Source of the DNA: Symsagittifera roscoffensis
Taxonomy: Eukaryota > Xenacoelomorpha > Acoela > Convolutidae
Reading direction: 5' to 3'
Length of the DNA stretch: 64,000 nucleotides
Assembly (NCBI RefSeq): GCF_963678635.1
Contig: NC_087062.1
Location: forward strand, 52,896,473-52,960,472
This document shows, piece by piece, positions 10,966 to 23,500 of the stretch. Position 1 is the stretch's first letter; the number at the start of each line of letters is the position of its first letter. A program made the translations under genes and the position numbers. The notes under the pieces are model-generated. The model was not told the DNA's origin. It saw only the letters and a program-made list of their open reading frames with translations, and ran no database searches.

Positions 10966-11810
10966 TCTGTTTTTATTCAGCTTTTTTCTGTGAAAAAAAA
11001 ATCAATCAATTCCTATCTCGTTCAATCAAAAAATCGATCAATTCCGATGGTGTTTCGAATTCAATTATTTTTCGAGGTTTTGTTTTCGTATGTAATTACC
11101 GCCTCATGGAGGTGTTTTTTTTTCATCTGTTATGAGATGCAGTCGCTTTAGGAAAGGCCTTTTTTCCGGAATGAGATCTTTGATTTTTTTTCTAGTCTTC
11201 GATGATCAATAGAATTTCGAATTCAATTTGTGTTTTCAAAGCTAATTACAATTAAGCAACTGGTTGGGACTCTGGCTGAGCTTTATTTTTCTAAGGTTGT
11301 GGAGAAATCGTAGTATAATTTATCGATTTAACACCTAGATTTAATTTTTTGCAGTCAATATCATGCGTAACTAAATGATACCCCGGTTTAGAATCAGCAA
11401 TTGCTGAAGAAACCCAAAGATGCCCGCGAGAAGAAAGGCTATTAAACAGCAAGAGTGAGTTTGGAATTATGATGTTTGATGTCTTTATAATCCCTGTTCT
11501 GTTTAATCCCTGGCCTGCCTAAGACTAGAAGTACACGAGAGACCAATTTTCTGTTCCAATTTGAGGAGAACTAGTTAATGACTTTTCTGATAAATGATCA
11601 ATATTTTGCCATTTATCATATCAAGCATCATAGCGTCAATTAATTTGTCAAATTTTCATCAGCGAAATTTGATTTTAGAATTAAAGGGTGCAGCATGTAC
11701 TGTCACGAGACGTATGAATTGCACATTTGTGATAGAGTAATTGAAAATATGTACCTAATGTTTTTGGCGTTTCATCTGCAACTATCTAAAATATAGGTTT
11801 GAATATTTGA
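10966..11810. other. no gene seen
   Basis: AT-rich. Frames are short and without domain signal; no repeat boundary recognised. Confidence 0.4.
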
Positions 11811-12067
11811 CAAGGGCGGATCTAAGATTTTCCATTTTTTTCTAAATTTAGGTCAACCAAATTGATTTGCCGAGCTCTCCTAGAGCACTAAAAAGACGGT
11901 TTTGGCGAAATTCTCTGCGCCGCAGCCAAATTTTAGCCAAAACAGGTCAATAAAAGCCGTTTTTGGGCATTTTTTGGAAAATTTTGTGTCGGCAGGAGGT
12001 CGAATCTCTGAAGGGGGGTAGGCGAAGCGTCCGACCCACCAACCCCCCCCCTCTAAATCCGCCCCTG
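11811..12067 (+). mobile_element. MITE-C copy with near-perfect 8-bp target duplication
   Basis: Begins CAAGGGCGGATCTAAGATTT and ends AAATCCGCCCCTG. Flanks are ATATTTGA on the left and ATTTTTGA on the right, 7 of 8 matching, as expected of an ageing hAT-type target duplication. At 257 bp it is internally deleted compared with the 477-bp copy at 57,713. Confidence 0.85.
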
Positions 12068-12922
12068 ATTTTTGACATGAGGCTAGAAATTAATTAGAGG
12101 AAGCTTGTTTTAAAAGTTTTATATAGCTTGTTGCTTCAGAGGTGATCTTGCACTAGAATTATTGCGAAAACAACATAAAGACGTTGAATTTATGCGCTCA
12201 CGACAGTTTTTTGAAGCTAATGAGCCTAACGTACTTTTTATATTGCGAAAAAATGAGAGACAGAAAAACTGAAAAAGTTACTTAGCCCAGCGACAGAAAA
12301 AGGTCGTATTAGTGTTGTAGATACAGATATTAAAAGGTCTTGAAGGCGTATGCCAGAAAGAAAGTCTGACAAATCTTAGAAACAATGTGATTTTCACGAG
12401 AACTGAGAGTCCTGTGCCTGGATAGGAGTGGTCATTTTGCCAAATAAATTGCTTTTACCAGTTCTTTATGTCTTAATTCGACCCTCAACTCAAATTTAAT
12501 AATTTAAAAATAAGCTTTTTCAATGACAGACGAAGTTGCTTTTTTTCTGCTTTCTGTCGTTTTTCTACGTCATGAAAAAAAACTCCAGTTCATCAGCTTG
12601 CCAAAAAAATCAAATTGAGCCAGTGAAGAAATGAGCCAGTTGCGGAGAAAACGATGAAAACTTGACAAAAAGTTTTGTTCATTTGATTGTTGAAATCAAC
12701 GATGCCCGGGGTGTTTCTGAAATTACATGGAACTGGTTCTATTGAGGCTGTTTATATAGATTCGAGAAGTACTGCTCTCCGTCATTTATTACCCTTTTCT
12801 TGATTTCAAAAAAATTGTAATGCTGAAATTGACATTAACATATCTGCCTTCGATAAGTTTCTGCTCCAAAATTGACATCAAATGAAGTGAATGATTAAAT
12901 TCTTTGCGAATATGCGGAAAAC
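12068..12922. other. no gene seen
   Basis: AT-rich with scattered stops. No domain, exon or repeat boundary recognised. Confidence 0.4.
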
Positions 12923-13237
12923 GCACAAAAACTAGCAGTTCTTAAAATGTTACCTTTATCATTGACGAACGGAATAATGCCAATGCAACGAGGATCCAGA
13001 TGCTCGGCTTACATTTCGACTTTGAAAGTCGAGCCAGTGCAGTATTTCGAATAAAGAAGCACTTTTAAGTCGAGCACACAAACAAATCTTACCCGATTTC
13101 CGCCGAGAGAGTCGAAACATAAATTGAGCACAGTCGATACACACTCAATTGTGGCCGAGGAACTGGAAACATAGGTCGATCACAGTCAAAACATTGGTTG
13201 AGCTCACACAGATTTTTTTGAAGAATTTAATTAAATT
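12923..13237. repeat. ~310-bp dispersed block, first copy
   Basis: Nearly the same as 15,514-15,826, sharing 'GACGAACGGAATAATGCCAA', 'GACTTTGAAAGTCGAGCCAG', 'AGCACAGTCGATACAC' and 'ATGGTTGAGCTCAC'-like sequence. It contains TCGA-rich motifs that continue downstream. It has no credible coding frame. Confidence 0.8.
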
Positions 13238-13429
13238 GGAAACAGAGCAAAAAATCTGCTAAGAAAAAACCTCCGTCCGATAGTTGCAATGAGCAACAAA
13301 AATTTAAGGAGACTTGCTTGACGCAAAATTAAAACTCTCTGAGAGAACTCTTCACAATTTTGAGAGATACTTCTTGCACATCCCAGAATTAGTCACCCGC
13401 TTGGATCGAATCTGAGTTGGATCAAATAT

Positions 13430-13715
13430 TTTTGGGATTTTTTTTGTTTTTGTCTGTCGAGAAAGTCGAGACAGCTGAAACATGACCATTGTTAGTTGAG
13501 AAAGTTGAAACTATTCTATGGGGGATCCAACAATTAAACTTTTTAAGATGCCGACGAAACAGTCGAACAGTCGAAACAACAAAATTTGGTCAAGAAAGTT
13601 GAAAGATATCTGAATTTGATCGAACAAAGTCAAACACTTTTTTTTGGTTGAAAAAGTCGAATATACCATAAACTGGTCGAGAAAGTCGAAAACTTTCAAA
13701 ATTTGGTCCGATGAA
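13430..13715 (-). repeat. degenerate GTCGAGAAAGTCGAAA repeat tract
   Basis: Repeated short units of the type GTCGAGAAAGTCGAAAC and GGTCGAACAAAGTC, spaced roughly 35-45 bp, interspersed with AAATTTGGTC. This is the reverse complement of the TTTCGACTTTCTCGACCAAA units at 33,760-34,870. Confidence 0.7.
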
Positions 13716-14317
13716 TTTTAAAACGTATTGACCAAACGCTAGCTAGGTAAAATGAATGAGAAAGGACAGCGTTTAGCCGAATGCAGCAATGCAAATAACT
13801 TTGTTACGCTTTTCAAAAAAGCGGGCCAATAAAAACGGAACTGGAAAAACCCTGATGATAATAAAGGAAATTGTTTTTGTTCTGATTAGGAACTCTAGCA
13901 AGAATATCATTACCGACTGTAAAGCTGCCCGACCCAGTAAGAAAACAGTAAATGAGTTTTTGTCTAGCGTCAAAATTAATCCGCTTTAATCATGATTACG
14001 AGGCCAAACTGCATTCTCTGCATTGTAAGCGGAATCCGCAACAGGCCAACATCAGATTTGTCGCGGAATCCGCAACATTCCTACTTTTCTTTGATCTTCT
14101 TTGCTGTTTTGGATTCCACAAACAAATACCTAAATCATTGTACCGCTCAAAATTGCTCGAAAAATAGGCGAATTTGCGGAATCCGCAACTGTATTTGCGG
14201 AATCCAGAACAGTTTGTGGAATCCACAAACAAATGATAAAACATTTGTATCGTTAAATTGAGCTGTTGCGGAATCCGCAACTGTAAGTGGGATCTGCAAA
14301 CTGTAAGTGGAATCCGC

Positions 14318-14427
14318 AAATTGTAAGTGGAATCCGCATTCGGTTTGCGGATTCCCTTTACATATATTTACATATAAATAAATGTAAAGGGAATCCGCAA
14401 ACCGAATGCGGATTCCACTTACAATTT
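14318..14427. repeat. perfect 46-bp inverted repeat with 18-base loop
   Basis: Bases 14,318-14,363 are the exact reverse complement of 14,382-14,427, separated by an AT-rich loop. The arms contain two GCGGAATCCGC-type units, themselves nearly palindromic, so several alternative foldings are possible. Confidence 0.9.
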
Positions 14428-14543
14428 CCCTTTAAAATTATATTTTTTAAATACATGATTTGATTTCACTAGAATAGAAATTTACTAGAATAGAAATTTA
14501 CTAGAATAGATCAGTGTTTGGGATTAATGGAATCCCAATTATT

Positions 14544-15110
14544 GACCAGTACTTGGGATCGATGAAATCCCAAATACTGAACTTATTCGACGATTTGCTA
14601 TGCGTTGGGTTTCTAATCACTCTCAACCACATGGCTCCAAATAATGGATATATTCCATATTTAATCCACATTATTCCAGTTTTTGGGATTCCATCAATCA
14701 CAAAAACTGACCAGTGTTTGGGATCAATGGAATCCCAAATAAAGAACTAATTCGACGATTTGCCATGCGTTGCGTTCTAAATCACCCTCAACCTAATGAC
14801 TCCAAATAAGGGATATATTCGATATTTATTCCACTTTGTTCCAGTTTTTGGGATTTCATCAATCCCAAATACTGACCAGTATTTGGGATCGATAGAATCC
14901 CAAATACTGACCTAATTTGGCGATATGCTGTGTGTTGTGTTTCCATACACTCTCAATCCAAAGACTACAATTACTGAATTTATTTGGCGTTATGCTTCCA
15001 GAATCAGTATTTGGGACTGACGCAATCCTAAATACTGACCAAATTTGGGGGTATGCTGCGTGTTGTATTTCCATACACTCTCAACTCAATGACTCCAAAT
15101 ATTGAATCTA
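14544..15110. repeat. ~165-bp tandem repeat with GGGATCGATNGAATCCC palindromes
   Basis: GACCAGT..TTGGGATC begins at 14,544, 14,709 and 14,874, giving a period of 165. A fourth, more diverged unit follows. Each unit carries an internal palindrome of the type TTGGGATCGATAGAATCCCAA, a 'TTGCYATGCGTT' block and 'CACTCTCAAC'. Confidence 0.8.
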
Positions 15111-15281
15111 CTCGGTGTTGTGTTTCGAAATTACTAAAAGTTGACATCCAACGATTTAGGTAACCAATGTTTCAAGACTTGTTCGTGGATTCCGCTGACA
15201 ATGGTTAATTCTTTTCTTTTAAATTCCGCATTGCTAGAGATAGGAATTTCTGCTCAGCTTTTAATTGTTCATATGCAAGTC

Positions 15282-16077
15282 CAGTATTGAACAAAATTCG
15301 GAATCCACTTACAGTTTGCGGAATCCACTTACATTTGCGGGTTCCGCTTATATTTTGCGGAATCCATTTACAGTTGCGGAATCCAGAACAACCTGCTACA
15401 TTTGCTTGTTGCGGAAACCGCAACAAAAAAAACGTGCCGACAAAATTTACGTTACAGGTAGATGTATGCGGAATCTTGTTGAAATTTTGTTTGTGGAATC
15501 CACTTACATTTTGGCACAAAAACGAGCAGTTCTTAAAATGTTACCAATATCACTGACGAACGGAATAATGCCAATGCATTGCGGATCCAGGTGCTCGGCT
15601 TATTTTTTGACTTTGAAAGTCGAGCCAGTGCAGTGTTTTGACTGAAGAAGCCATTTTAAGTCCAGCACACAATCAAATCTTACACGATTTCCATCGAGAG
15701 AATCGAAACATAAATCGAGCACAGTCGATACACCTTCAACTTTGGTCAAGGAACTGGAAACTGGTCGATCAAAGTCAAAACAATGGTTGAGCTCACCCAG
15801 ATTTTTTGAATAGTTTAATTAAATTGTTCAGTATTGAACAATATTCAGTATTGAACAAAATTCGGAATCCACTTACAGTTTGCGAAATCCACTTACTTTT
15901 GCGGATTCCGCTGAACCTTTGCGGAATCCATTTACAGTTGCGGAATCCATAACAACAAGCTATATTTGCTTGTTGCGGAAACCGCAACAAAACAAGTGTG
16001 CCAACAAAATTTAAGTTACAGTTATATAAATGCGGAATAAACTGAATTTTTGTTTGTGGAATCCACTTGCATTTTGG
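15282..16077 (+). repeat. ~235-bp direct repeats flanking a 310-bp block
   Basis: CAGTATTGAACAAAATTCGG starts at 15,282 and again at 15,846, and the similarity runs to TTACATTTTGG / TTGCATTTTGG at ~15,513 and ~16,077, a constant offset of 563-564. Between the two copies lies 15,514-15,826, which is the second copy of the block at 12,923-13,237. This is either a tandem duplication that included the block or a block insertion with a large flanking duplication. Confidence 0.8.
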
Positions 16078-16167
16078 AAAATGTTTTAAGACTTTTCTCT
16101 GGTATCCAGGAACATACAGAGGCAAACTTGTGCTCCTATCCAGTGCACAATTTGGCCTCGTAATGAT

Positions 16168-16572
16168 GTTCTGATGAAAGAGCGGAATGAGCTCAAAAAA
16201 CAGGGTGCTTAAGCAAAATAGCCTATGAAAAACACTAAAGAAAAATTGATTCACGAACGTTGCAAGCATATAAAAACTTTTACTATCAAATCCCCAAAAA
16301 AATTCACTAGAACGTTTATCGTATCACTGCAATCATATGAAAATATTTTCATTTTCTCTTCCAGTGCTCCCGAGTTGACACTGTCATATATTTCCATGCT
16401 ATGAAAAATATGCTTGTCATGCAATTTCATACGTTTTCAAAGACTGAAAAAAGTTTCAGAGAATGGCAATTTTCCTACACATAAAACTTTATAATGAGCG
16501 TTTTATTCGACTCTCTGGAAATAAATCACAAGTTTTTTTTTAAAAACCAATGTGAAAAACCTACAATATTGT
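16168..16572. other. no gene seen
   Basis: AT-rich spacer between the GCGGAATCC element and the Ty3/gypsy LTR. Nothing assigned. Confidence 0.4.
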
Positions 16573-16795
16573 TGTGATATTGTGTTTTTTTTCTCTTAAT
16601 TTGACCTCTAGCTACTAATTGGATACTTGATAGGTGTGTCAGAGCCCAAGTCTATTGGATTTTGCGTCGCTTGAGTTTCTATTTAGACTGAATCTGTTTG
16701 ATTCAAACAGATTCAAATTTATTCTCTTAACCCTAGTTAAGTTAACGTTAGTAGATCAGTGGTATTTGAATCATTATTTTTATGCGGCAGTTAAC
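16573..16795 (+). repeat. Ty3/gypsy LTR remnant, left
   Basis: Aligns in direct orientation with 24,348-24,550. Shared landmarks are 'CTCTTAATTTGACCTC', 'CAGAGCCCAAGTC' against 'TGAAGTCC', 'CGTC.CTTGA', 'CTAGTT.AGTTAA' and 'TGGTATTTGAA'. By eye about three quarters identical, so the insertion is old. The outer boundary is approximate. Confidence 0.7.
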
Positions 16796-19700
16796 TAATT
16801 CAAATCTGAGAGGAATTGCCGCCTTTAGGCCAAACCATACTGTAGAACCGCACAACCAATGGACAAATTGTATTGATCAATTTTGGCCCCCATTGCCAGA
16901 TAAAACTTATATAGAGACAATTTGAAAGAACCATTGGAGTCGCAGACAGAAATCCTTTTTTAAGAAGGCGCCCGAGACTCAGAAAATAAAACACGGAGGC
17001 GGAAAACCAGGGAAGCCAGGAATAAAGAATTGATGCGAGCTTATGAAAACGCTAGGAACAGAAGTGTCGCGGAGGAAAAACCATAACTTGGTGGTATGAG
17101 AAGAAACGAAGCTGATGAAAGAATTAGATCATTCTATTCTTGGCCCTAGGATTCGAGGGGAAAGAGTGTCTTCTCAGAAACACTTTAGGGTGAAAATTTT
17201 ATCTGTCACCTTAGAAGAAGTTTCGATCCTCTTCAATCCACATACGTGAACATCATGTTTGAACGGTACAAAATATTGAGCCGCAAACAGAAGAACAGAG
17301 ATTCCTCTGTACGATTTTGGGGAGCACTCTCTATATCTAGACATTGTGAAATATAACAAATGCAAAACAAGAGTTGATAAGAGATGTGTTCTTCTTCAAC
17401 ATGAGGAGCTGCGATCCCCAACGGAGACTGCTGTCACAAACGTTAAATCCATTGGATGCAGTTAATCAGACAATTATTGATTAGAAAGTTTACCATAAGC
17501 ATCTTAAGTAAGCCAATTTGACGAGGGCTAACAACAACAACAGCGGCAAAAACTTTATTTCTCTGAAAAAAAAACAAAGACTGGACATAGAAAAATCAAA
17601 CTCTTGTATGAATTGTGGAAATGTTTTACTGAAGGTAATTTAAACGTTGCCCGGCAAAAAAAAAATATTAGGTAAAATATGTAAATACAAAAAACATTTT
17701 GGAAGACTTTGTAAATGTGAAGCGCGAAAACCAGTTATAATTAGTGTAGACAAAAATGTACATACTCAAATTTGTCAAAATTCTCCAATGAAACCACAAC
17801 CGAGTCAAGAAGAAAATTTTTGTGGGGTGATAAACGCTCGGTCAGAAGAGGGAATTACAAACAATGATGACTATTCTGTAATACATATAAGAATGATCCA
17901 TGACGCCAGCGGTTTGGAAACGAAGAAAGTTGTAATTATCGGTATAGGTGACGACGCATTTGTAAAAATGATTACTTCTGTGGATTTCAGTAATTATTTG
18001 GAAAAAGAACGTGTTCTACGAGCGAAAACTCAGAAACCCGCAATTGAAGATTCTACCCGTGATTATGAAAGCCTGCGGCTTCACAAACGAGACGATAAAT
18101 ATAATCGAAAAGATTTTGGTTAGAATACAATCCAATGGAGGAATTTTAAATGCTGCCCCATTTTTTATCATGGCCGGACATGCGAGAAACATCTTGGGAA
18201 ATGACAATCCCACATGAGAGAAACATCTTAGTAAACAACAAATTTGGAATTGAAATTGCCCAGAAGCAAATTCTCTTTCCAGTTAACTTGGTATCACTTC
18301 CGGATACCTGTAAGTCTAACATTCACTCGAATACAATTCTTACCTTGTACAAACAATTCAGAGCAGAATAGGGAAAATCTACTGGATTTGAAGAACACGC
18401 ATTTTCATACTCATTTTAAACCAATTCAAACCAAGGGTAGGAGTAGGATAGTCCCATTGCTTTTACTAGATAGCGTAGTTTCTGAACTGACATAAATGGA
18501 GAAGGAAGGGCACATCGTTCAATTAGACAGAAGTGACGAAGATTGTTTGATAAGCCCGAAAGTGATTACAAGAAAGAAAGATGAAGAAAAACATTTAACC
18601 CTCGACTCTAAGTTGCTAAACGATCAGATATTTCAGAAAAATTATCAAATGCCGAATATACTAGAACTCATTGACAGTATCGCTTTGCACCTCTCAAAAA
18701 AATGAAGTTTGTCTCAATAGCTTAGACTTGAAACAAGTTGTATGCAATAACTCGAGCAATCAATGTAGTTTTCTAAAGTGGTTAGCAAAACCATCGGAGC
18801 CAAACGATTTCAATTGAAAAAGGGATTCCTTGCTAGAATACATACAATTTACAAACTGCTATATGGAAGATATTTCAATTTTCTCGAAGGGTTCATTGAA
18901 AGAGCATAAATCCATCCTGCGGAGATTTTTAATTATCCTAAAGAGCAAACAAATGGCAGTAAACTTGGAGAAACGTGCTCTTTTCGGAAAAGATATGGAA
19001 TGATTAGGCTTCAAAATTTTGACACAGAAGTAAAACCATCGGTGGGAAAATCTGATACAAAAAAAAACCTCACAAACCCAAAGAATGTTTCAGAACTAAG
19101 ATCTTTATTCGCTTAAAAAAATCAGCCAAACCTGTCAATTCTGAGTTCTCTCCTAAGCAAACGTCCGCTCCTAAGCAAAAAATCGAGTTATCTGTGGAAT
19201 GATTCTCCTCTTTTGGCTTTCGAAGATCTGAAAAAAAACAAATTGTGAATATAACCGAAATTAACCACTTTCTTATCAAAAGAATGTCAAGATTAAAAAC
19301 AGATACTTCCCATAACTGATGAGGATCACTACTTGAAGAATGGAATGGGAAACCTTGGATAACTATCTCATTCAAACCAAGTCTTTTAAAAAGTCATTGA
19401 AAGAAATATTCGACTAACGCTTTAGAAGTTTAAGAAGTTTTCTGGCAACAGAACAATTTAGAAAGTATCTATACGGATCAGAGTTAGAAATTGTGACCGA
19501 TCATACAGCATTACTATCAGCGCTAAGTGCGAACCACAGGAATGAAACCATGCACAGTACATTGAACTGTTGGTTAAGCCGACTTTTGTTTTTTAACTTT
19601 AAAAGTAAACATATCCAAGAGAGAGAAATGGGACTTGTCATTTTTATCAAGACTCCCTTCCGGAAATACTCTCCCTACTTCACATAGGACAACGCAATTG

Positions 19701-20575
19701 AGATTGCTAAAAACAACAAGATAACAGAAAATTTACTTGTTAAAAGCGACTGTAAACAGAAGAATTGAACAATTTTTTTTTAACAACTTTTTTCTAATAC
19801 CATCATTATTACATTACCTATCAAAAGTAACCCCCGAAAATAAATGCGAGTATTTCAGTATTTAAACTTTTAAAATTAGCGGTATCTTCAAAAAAACAAT
19901 GGGTTGTAGTAAAGATCGAAATTGATATTATGTCACAAACTCTTCAAAATTTAGTTATGAAAAACAAGGGATAGTTAGAATTACCATCATCCCATTAGTT
20001 TTCCTTGATAATTGCTCAATTAAGTTTTTACTTTTGATGAAAACTGATGAAAAATTCATGGCAACAGTCAGTAAAGCGTTAGAAGGCGGAAAACCACAGG
20101 AAACATTCGTGGCATACTTGAACACTTATCAACGGGACATCCATATGAAAGAAGGACTCAACTTCAATCGTAGAATGTCTAATATACATTGTAAAGGCGA
20201 AACTAATGGCAATCGCGTTCAACAAGCCCAAATCCACACTAAGTTCTGCGGTTGATAAAATCATCTGGAATCTTCGTTCAACGATGCAATCATCCAGTCG
20301 ATGTGCACTATTCTTAAAAAACTTAAATCGATCACCTAATTTTTTCATTTTTTGGGAAAAAATAGTTTCTCGCGCGATTGATTTAGATAAAGGGAATTCG
20401 ATCATGTTAATTTTTATCCGTCAGCTTAAGAGAGTTTTTCGATCTCCTGAATCCGCATTCGTTAAACCAGAGAGCATCAGGCTTGAGAGGTACAAATTTT
20501 TGAGCCAAAAACAGTAGGTAGGAGCGTCCACTGAATGAATTGAAGAGCACTCTCGGATTAAGCCCTTGTGAAATA
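16573..20575 (+). mobile_element. Ty3/gypsy retrotransposon fossil, first copy (broken)
   Basis: An old, heavily broken Ty3/gypsy copy. Parts in order: 5' LTR-like sequence 16,573-16,795; a gag-like region to about 17,600 with a zinc-knuckle remnant near 17,620-17,720; a protease-like region about 17,860-18,010; reverse-transcriptase remains about 18,240-19,120; an RNase H-like stretch with 'VTDHTALLSAL' near 19,490; and an integrase C-terminal stretch with 'IIWNLRST' near 20,260. The integrase core is not seen in this copy. There are many breaks across all parts, well over ten, so it cannot be active. The junction with the next copy is near 20,576, where gag-like sequence begins again. Confidence 0.8.
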
Positions 20576-23500
20576 GGAATGAACGCAGAAGAAGAGTTGG
20601 ATAAGAGATGTATTTATCATCAACTTGAGGAACTGCGACCTATAACGGAGACTGATTTCAGAAACGTTACATCCCTTGGCTGCAGTCAATAAGGCAATTA
20701 TCGACCAGAGAGGATATAACAATCATTTTAAATTAACCAATATGTCGAGGGCTAACAAAAACAGCAGCGGCAAGATGTGTAAAAGAAATACTTCTCTAAA
20801 AAACAACAAAGCTTCTACATAGAAAAACTCAATTTCTGGTTTGAAATGTGGAAATGCTTTTACCAAAGGTCACTTGAACGTTTGCCCGGCAAAGAAAATA
20901 AAAAATAGTACATGTATAAACAAAAAACATTTTGAAAGACTTTGTAAATCTAAAGAGAGAAAACCAATTGTAAACAGAGTAGACGAAAATGTACATACTC
21001 ATAATTGGCAAAACTTCAATGAAACCACAGCCTAGTCAAGAAAAACTTTTGTGGATTGATTAACGCTTTGTCAGAAGACTACGGAAATAATAACAGTGAA
21101 GACTAATCTGTAAAATATATAAGAAAGATCTACGACGACAACGGCTTGAAAACGAAGAAACTTGTAAATATCGGTATAGTTGACCACGGATTTCTAAATA
21201 TGATTATTTCTGTGGATTAATTTATTCCAGTATTTATTTCGAAAAAGAATGTGTTCTACTAGCTAAAACTCAGAGAGTCACAATTGAAGGTTGTACCCGT
21301 GGTAAGAAAATCTGCGGCTTCTCTTACCTTGGCTGAACACAGCTGAACTATCCTCATCTAGAGGCCTATTGGGTTTTTCACCTTCGAAGAGGAGCAAAAC
21401 GGACGTTGCCAACACTAAAGTCTTTTACTAAGTAACATCAGGTTCAACGTCGTCCTTAGATTTAGACCATCGAGACAACGTCTGAGACGTTTACCTGGGC
21501 GCGGATTCCGCTGTAAAATCTCTTTCCCATTCTTTCATGCTCGATAACTCTATAGATTCCTCAAGACGACAACCATCCGATGATCAAACAGCCTCTGGAA
21601 ATTAAGCTTATCCAAGGTAGAGAAATGGGATTTTTGATTATTTATCAAGACTCCTATTCAAAAGAGAAAAAGCTCTCCCTACTTCACATACGCCAACAAA
21701 ATTGTAGTTGCTACAGTTATCATGATAATAGAAAACTTGTTTTTTAATAAGGATTGTAGACAGAAAAAATGTACAGTTTTCCTTTTTTCTTCAACAACAA
21801 TTTTCTATCACCATCATTATTACATTTCCAATCAAAAGTAACCCCCGAAGACAATTTCGAGTTTTCCGATTCTTTTTACAAACTTCACTATATTTTTTAA
21901 AATTAGATGAAATTTCAGAAAAACAATGGATTGTAGTACAGGTCGAAAACGATATTATGTAACAAACTCTTCAAAAATAATTTATGAAATACAAGGGATA
22001 GTTAAAGTTACCATCATCTCCTCTAATATTCCTTGATTCTTGCTCAAATAAATTACAAGTTTTGATGACAAACGATGATAAAATCCTGGCAGAGGTCAAG
22101 AAAGCGTTCGAAAGCGAAAAAACAAAGGACAAATTCGGTGCGTACTTAAACAATTTTCAACGGGACATCCAATAGAAAGAAGGACTCCTCTTCAACATTA
22201 ATAAATTGATTGTTTCAGCTGCCCTCAAAAATCCCTTCAACACCTACGTTCACGAAACACATCCAGAACAGTTCGACATTAAGGCACTGGTAGAAAATAT
22301 CTGGTGGCTACATTTACACCGGGAAATTTACCACAACGGCAAAAAAAGTACGCGCAATGTATAGAAGCTGGAAAGATCTAAAAGTCATTTTGGGATCGGC
22401 TAATTTGTAGAAACTACTGGACTTGTCGGAGCCCAATGAAGGTTTTAACCTGGATTTCACCGGTCTATTGAATTAAAACTGGGGCACATCGAAATACTTA
22501 TTATTATGCAACAATATATTCTCTAAAGCTCCTCCGGCGAAAAGGGTAATTAGTACGTCCAAGTCCTCAACAATAAAACTTTTGACTCATTCCTGGAACA
22601 AAGATTTCTGAAATCACTTAGAGTAGATTATGTAGACCAGGATTTTACTCAACCGATTATTAAGAAATTCTGCGAGAGAAGAAAATTAGTCTAACTTGAT
22701 GTACGGTGGGGGATCATAGATCCAATAGAGTCATGGAGCGTCTAATCTACACTGTAAAGTCGAAAGAAATGGCAATCTCCTTCCACGAGTCCAAGCTCAG
22801 GCTAAATTTTGCAATTGATAAAACCATTGGACAAACTCAATCACCCAAAGGACAAACCCAGTCACCAAAGAACGTAAATGGTTAATGAAGACTAGTAATA
22901 GAAAAGAAGACCAACCGAACTTTAAACCATTTCTCGGGCACTAAATACAGGGTAACTCTCGATAATGGCCATGTAGTCAAGAAGTTAGACCTAGCATGAA
23001 AATCATCTAATGGCTGCAAATAAATTTACCAGCAAATCGAATACCTTAGTTAATACTGATGAGTTTGCAAGAAAAAGAAAGAGAGACTCTCCTTACAAAA
23101 AATCAGACTCGAACACAACTGAACTATCCTCATCTAGAGGTCCATTGGGTTTTTCACCTTCGAAGAGACGCAAAACGGACGTTACAAGTACTAAAGTCTT
23201 TTACTATTTTTTTTTTCAAGTTCAACTTCGTCCTTAGATTTAGACCATTGAGACAACGTCTGGGACTTTTACCTGGGCACGGATTCCGCTGTAAAATTTT
23301 TTCCCCATTCTTTTATGCTCGATAACTCTTTAGATTCTTCAAGGCGACAACCATCTAATGTAAAACAGCCTCTGGACCCATATCAATACCTCAACGCACT
23401 AGTGAGAATTCAATTGCTATAATGAGTTTGCCAGAAAAGTGCGATGAAATAGCTCCGGCTATGATCATATAGCAGCTCAAGACCAAGAAGAAACCCCGGG

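Larger units (their letters stand above)
13991..16167. mobile_element. ~2.2-kb element with ATTACGAGGCCAAA inverted ends and GCGGAATCCGC interior
   Basis: The left end reads CATGATTACGAGGCCAAACTG (13,990-14,010) and the right end CAATTTGGCCTCGTAATGATG (16,147-16,167), an inverted match of about 20 bp. The interior is filled with GCGGAATCCGCAA units, some as exact 20-bp tandems (CTGTAAGTGGAATCCGCAAA, 14,281-14,340), plus a 165-bp tandem at 14,544-15,110. Copies of the same organisation occur at 53,001-53,676 and, as a right half, at 49,120-49,548. Frames such as 14,514-14,750 or 15,265-15,645 are read-outs of the repeats. I see no transposase. Non-autonomous DNA element, superfamily unknown. 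Confidence 0.7.

Noticed and set aside
14020-14420. Regularly spaced GCGGAATCCGC units looking like a CRISPR array
   Set aside because: Spacers are themselves repeats, the units are imperfect, spacing varies, the units are enclosed in a TIR element, and the genome is eukaryotic.
16800-16994. Short minus frame after the gypsy LTR
   Set aside because: It lies antisense within the Ty3/gypsy 5' region and shows no domain.
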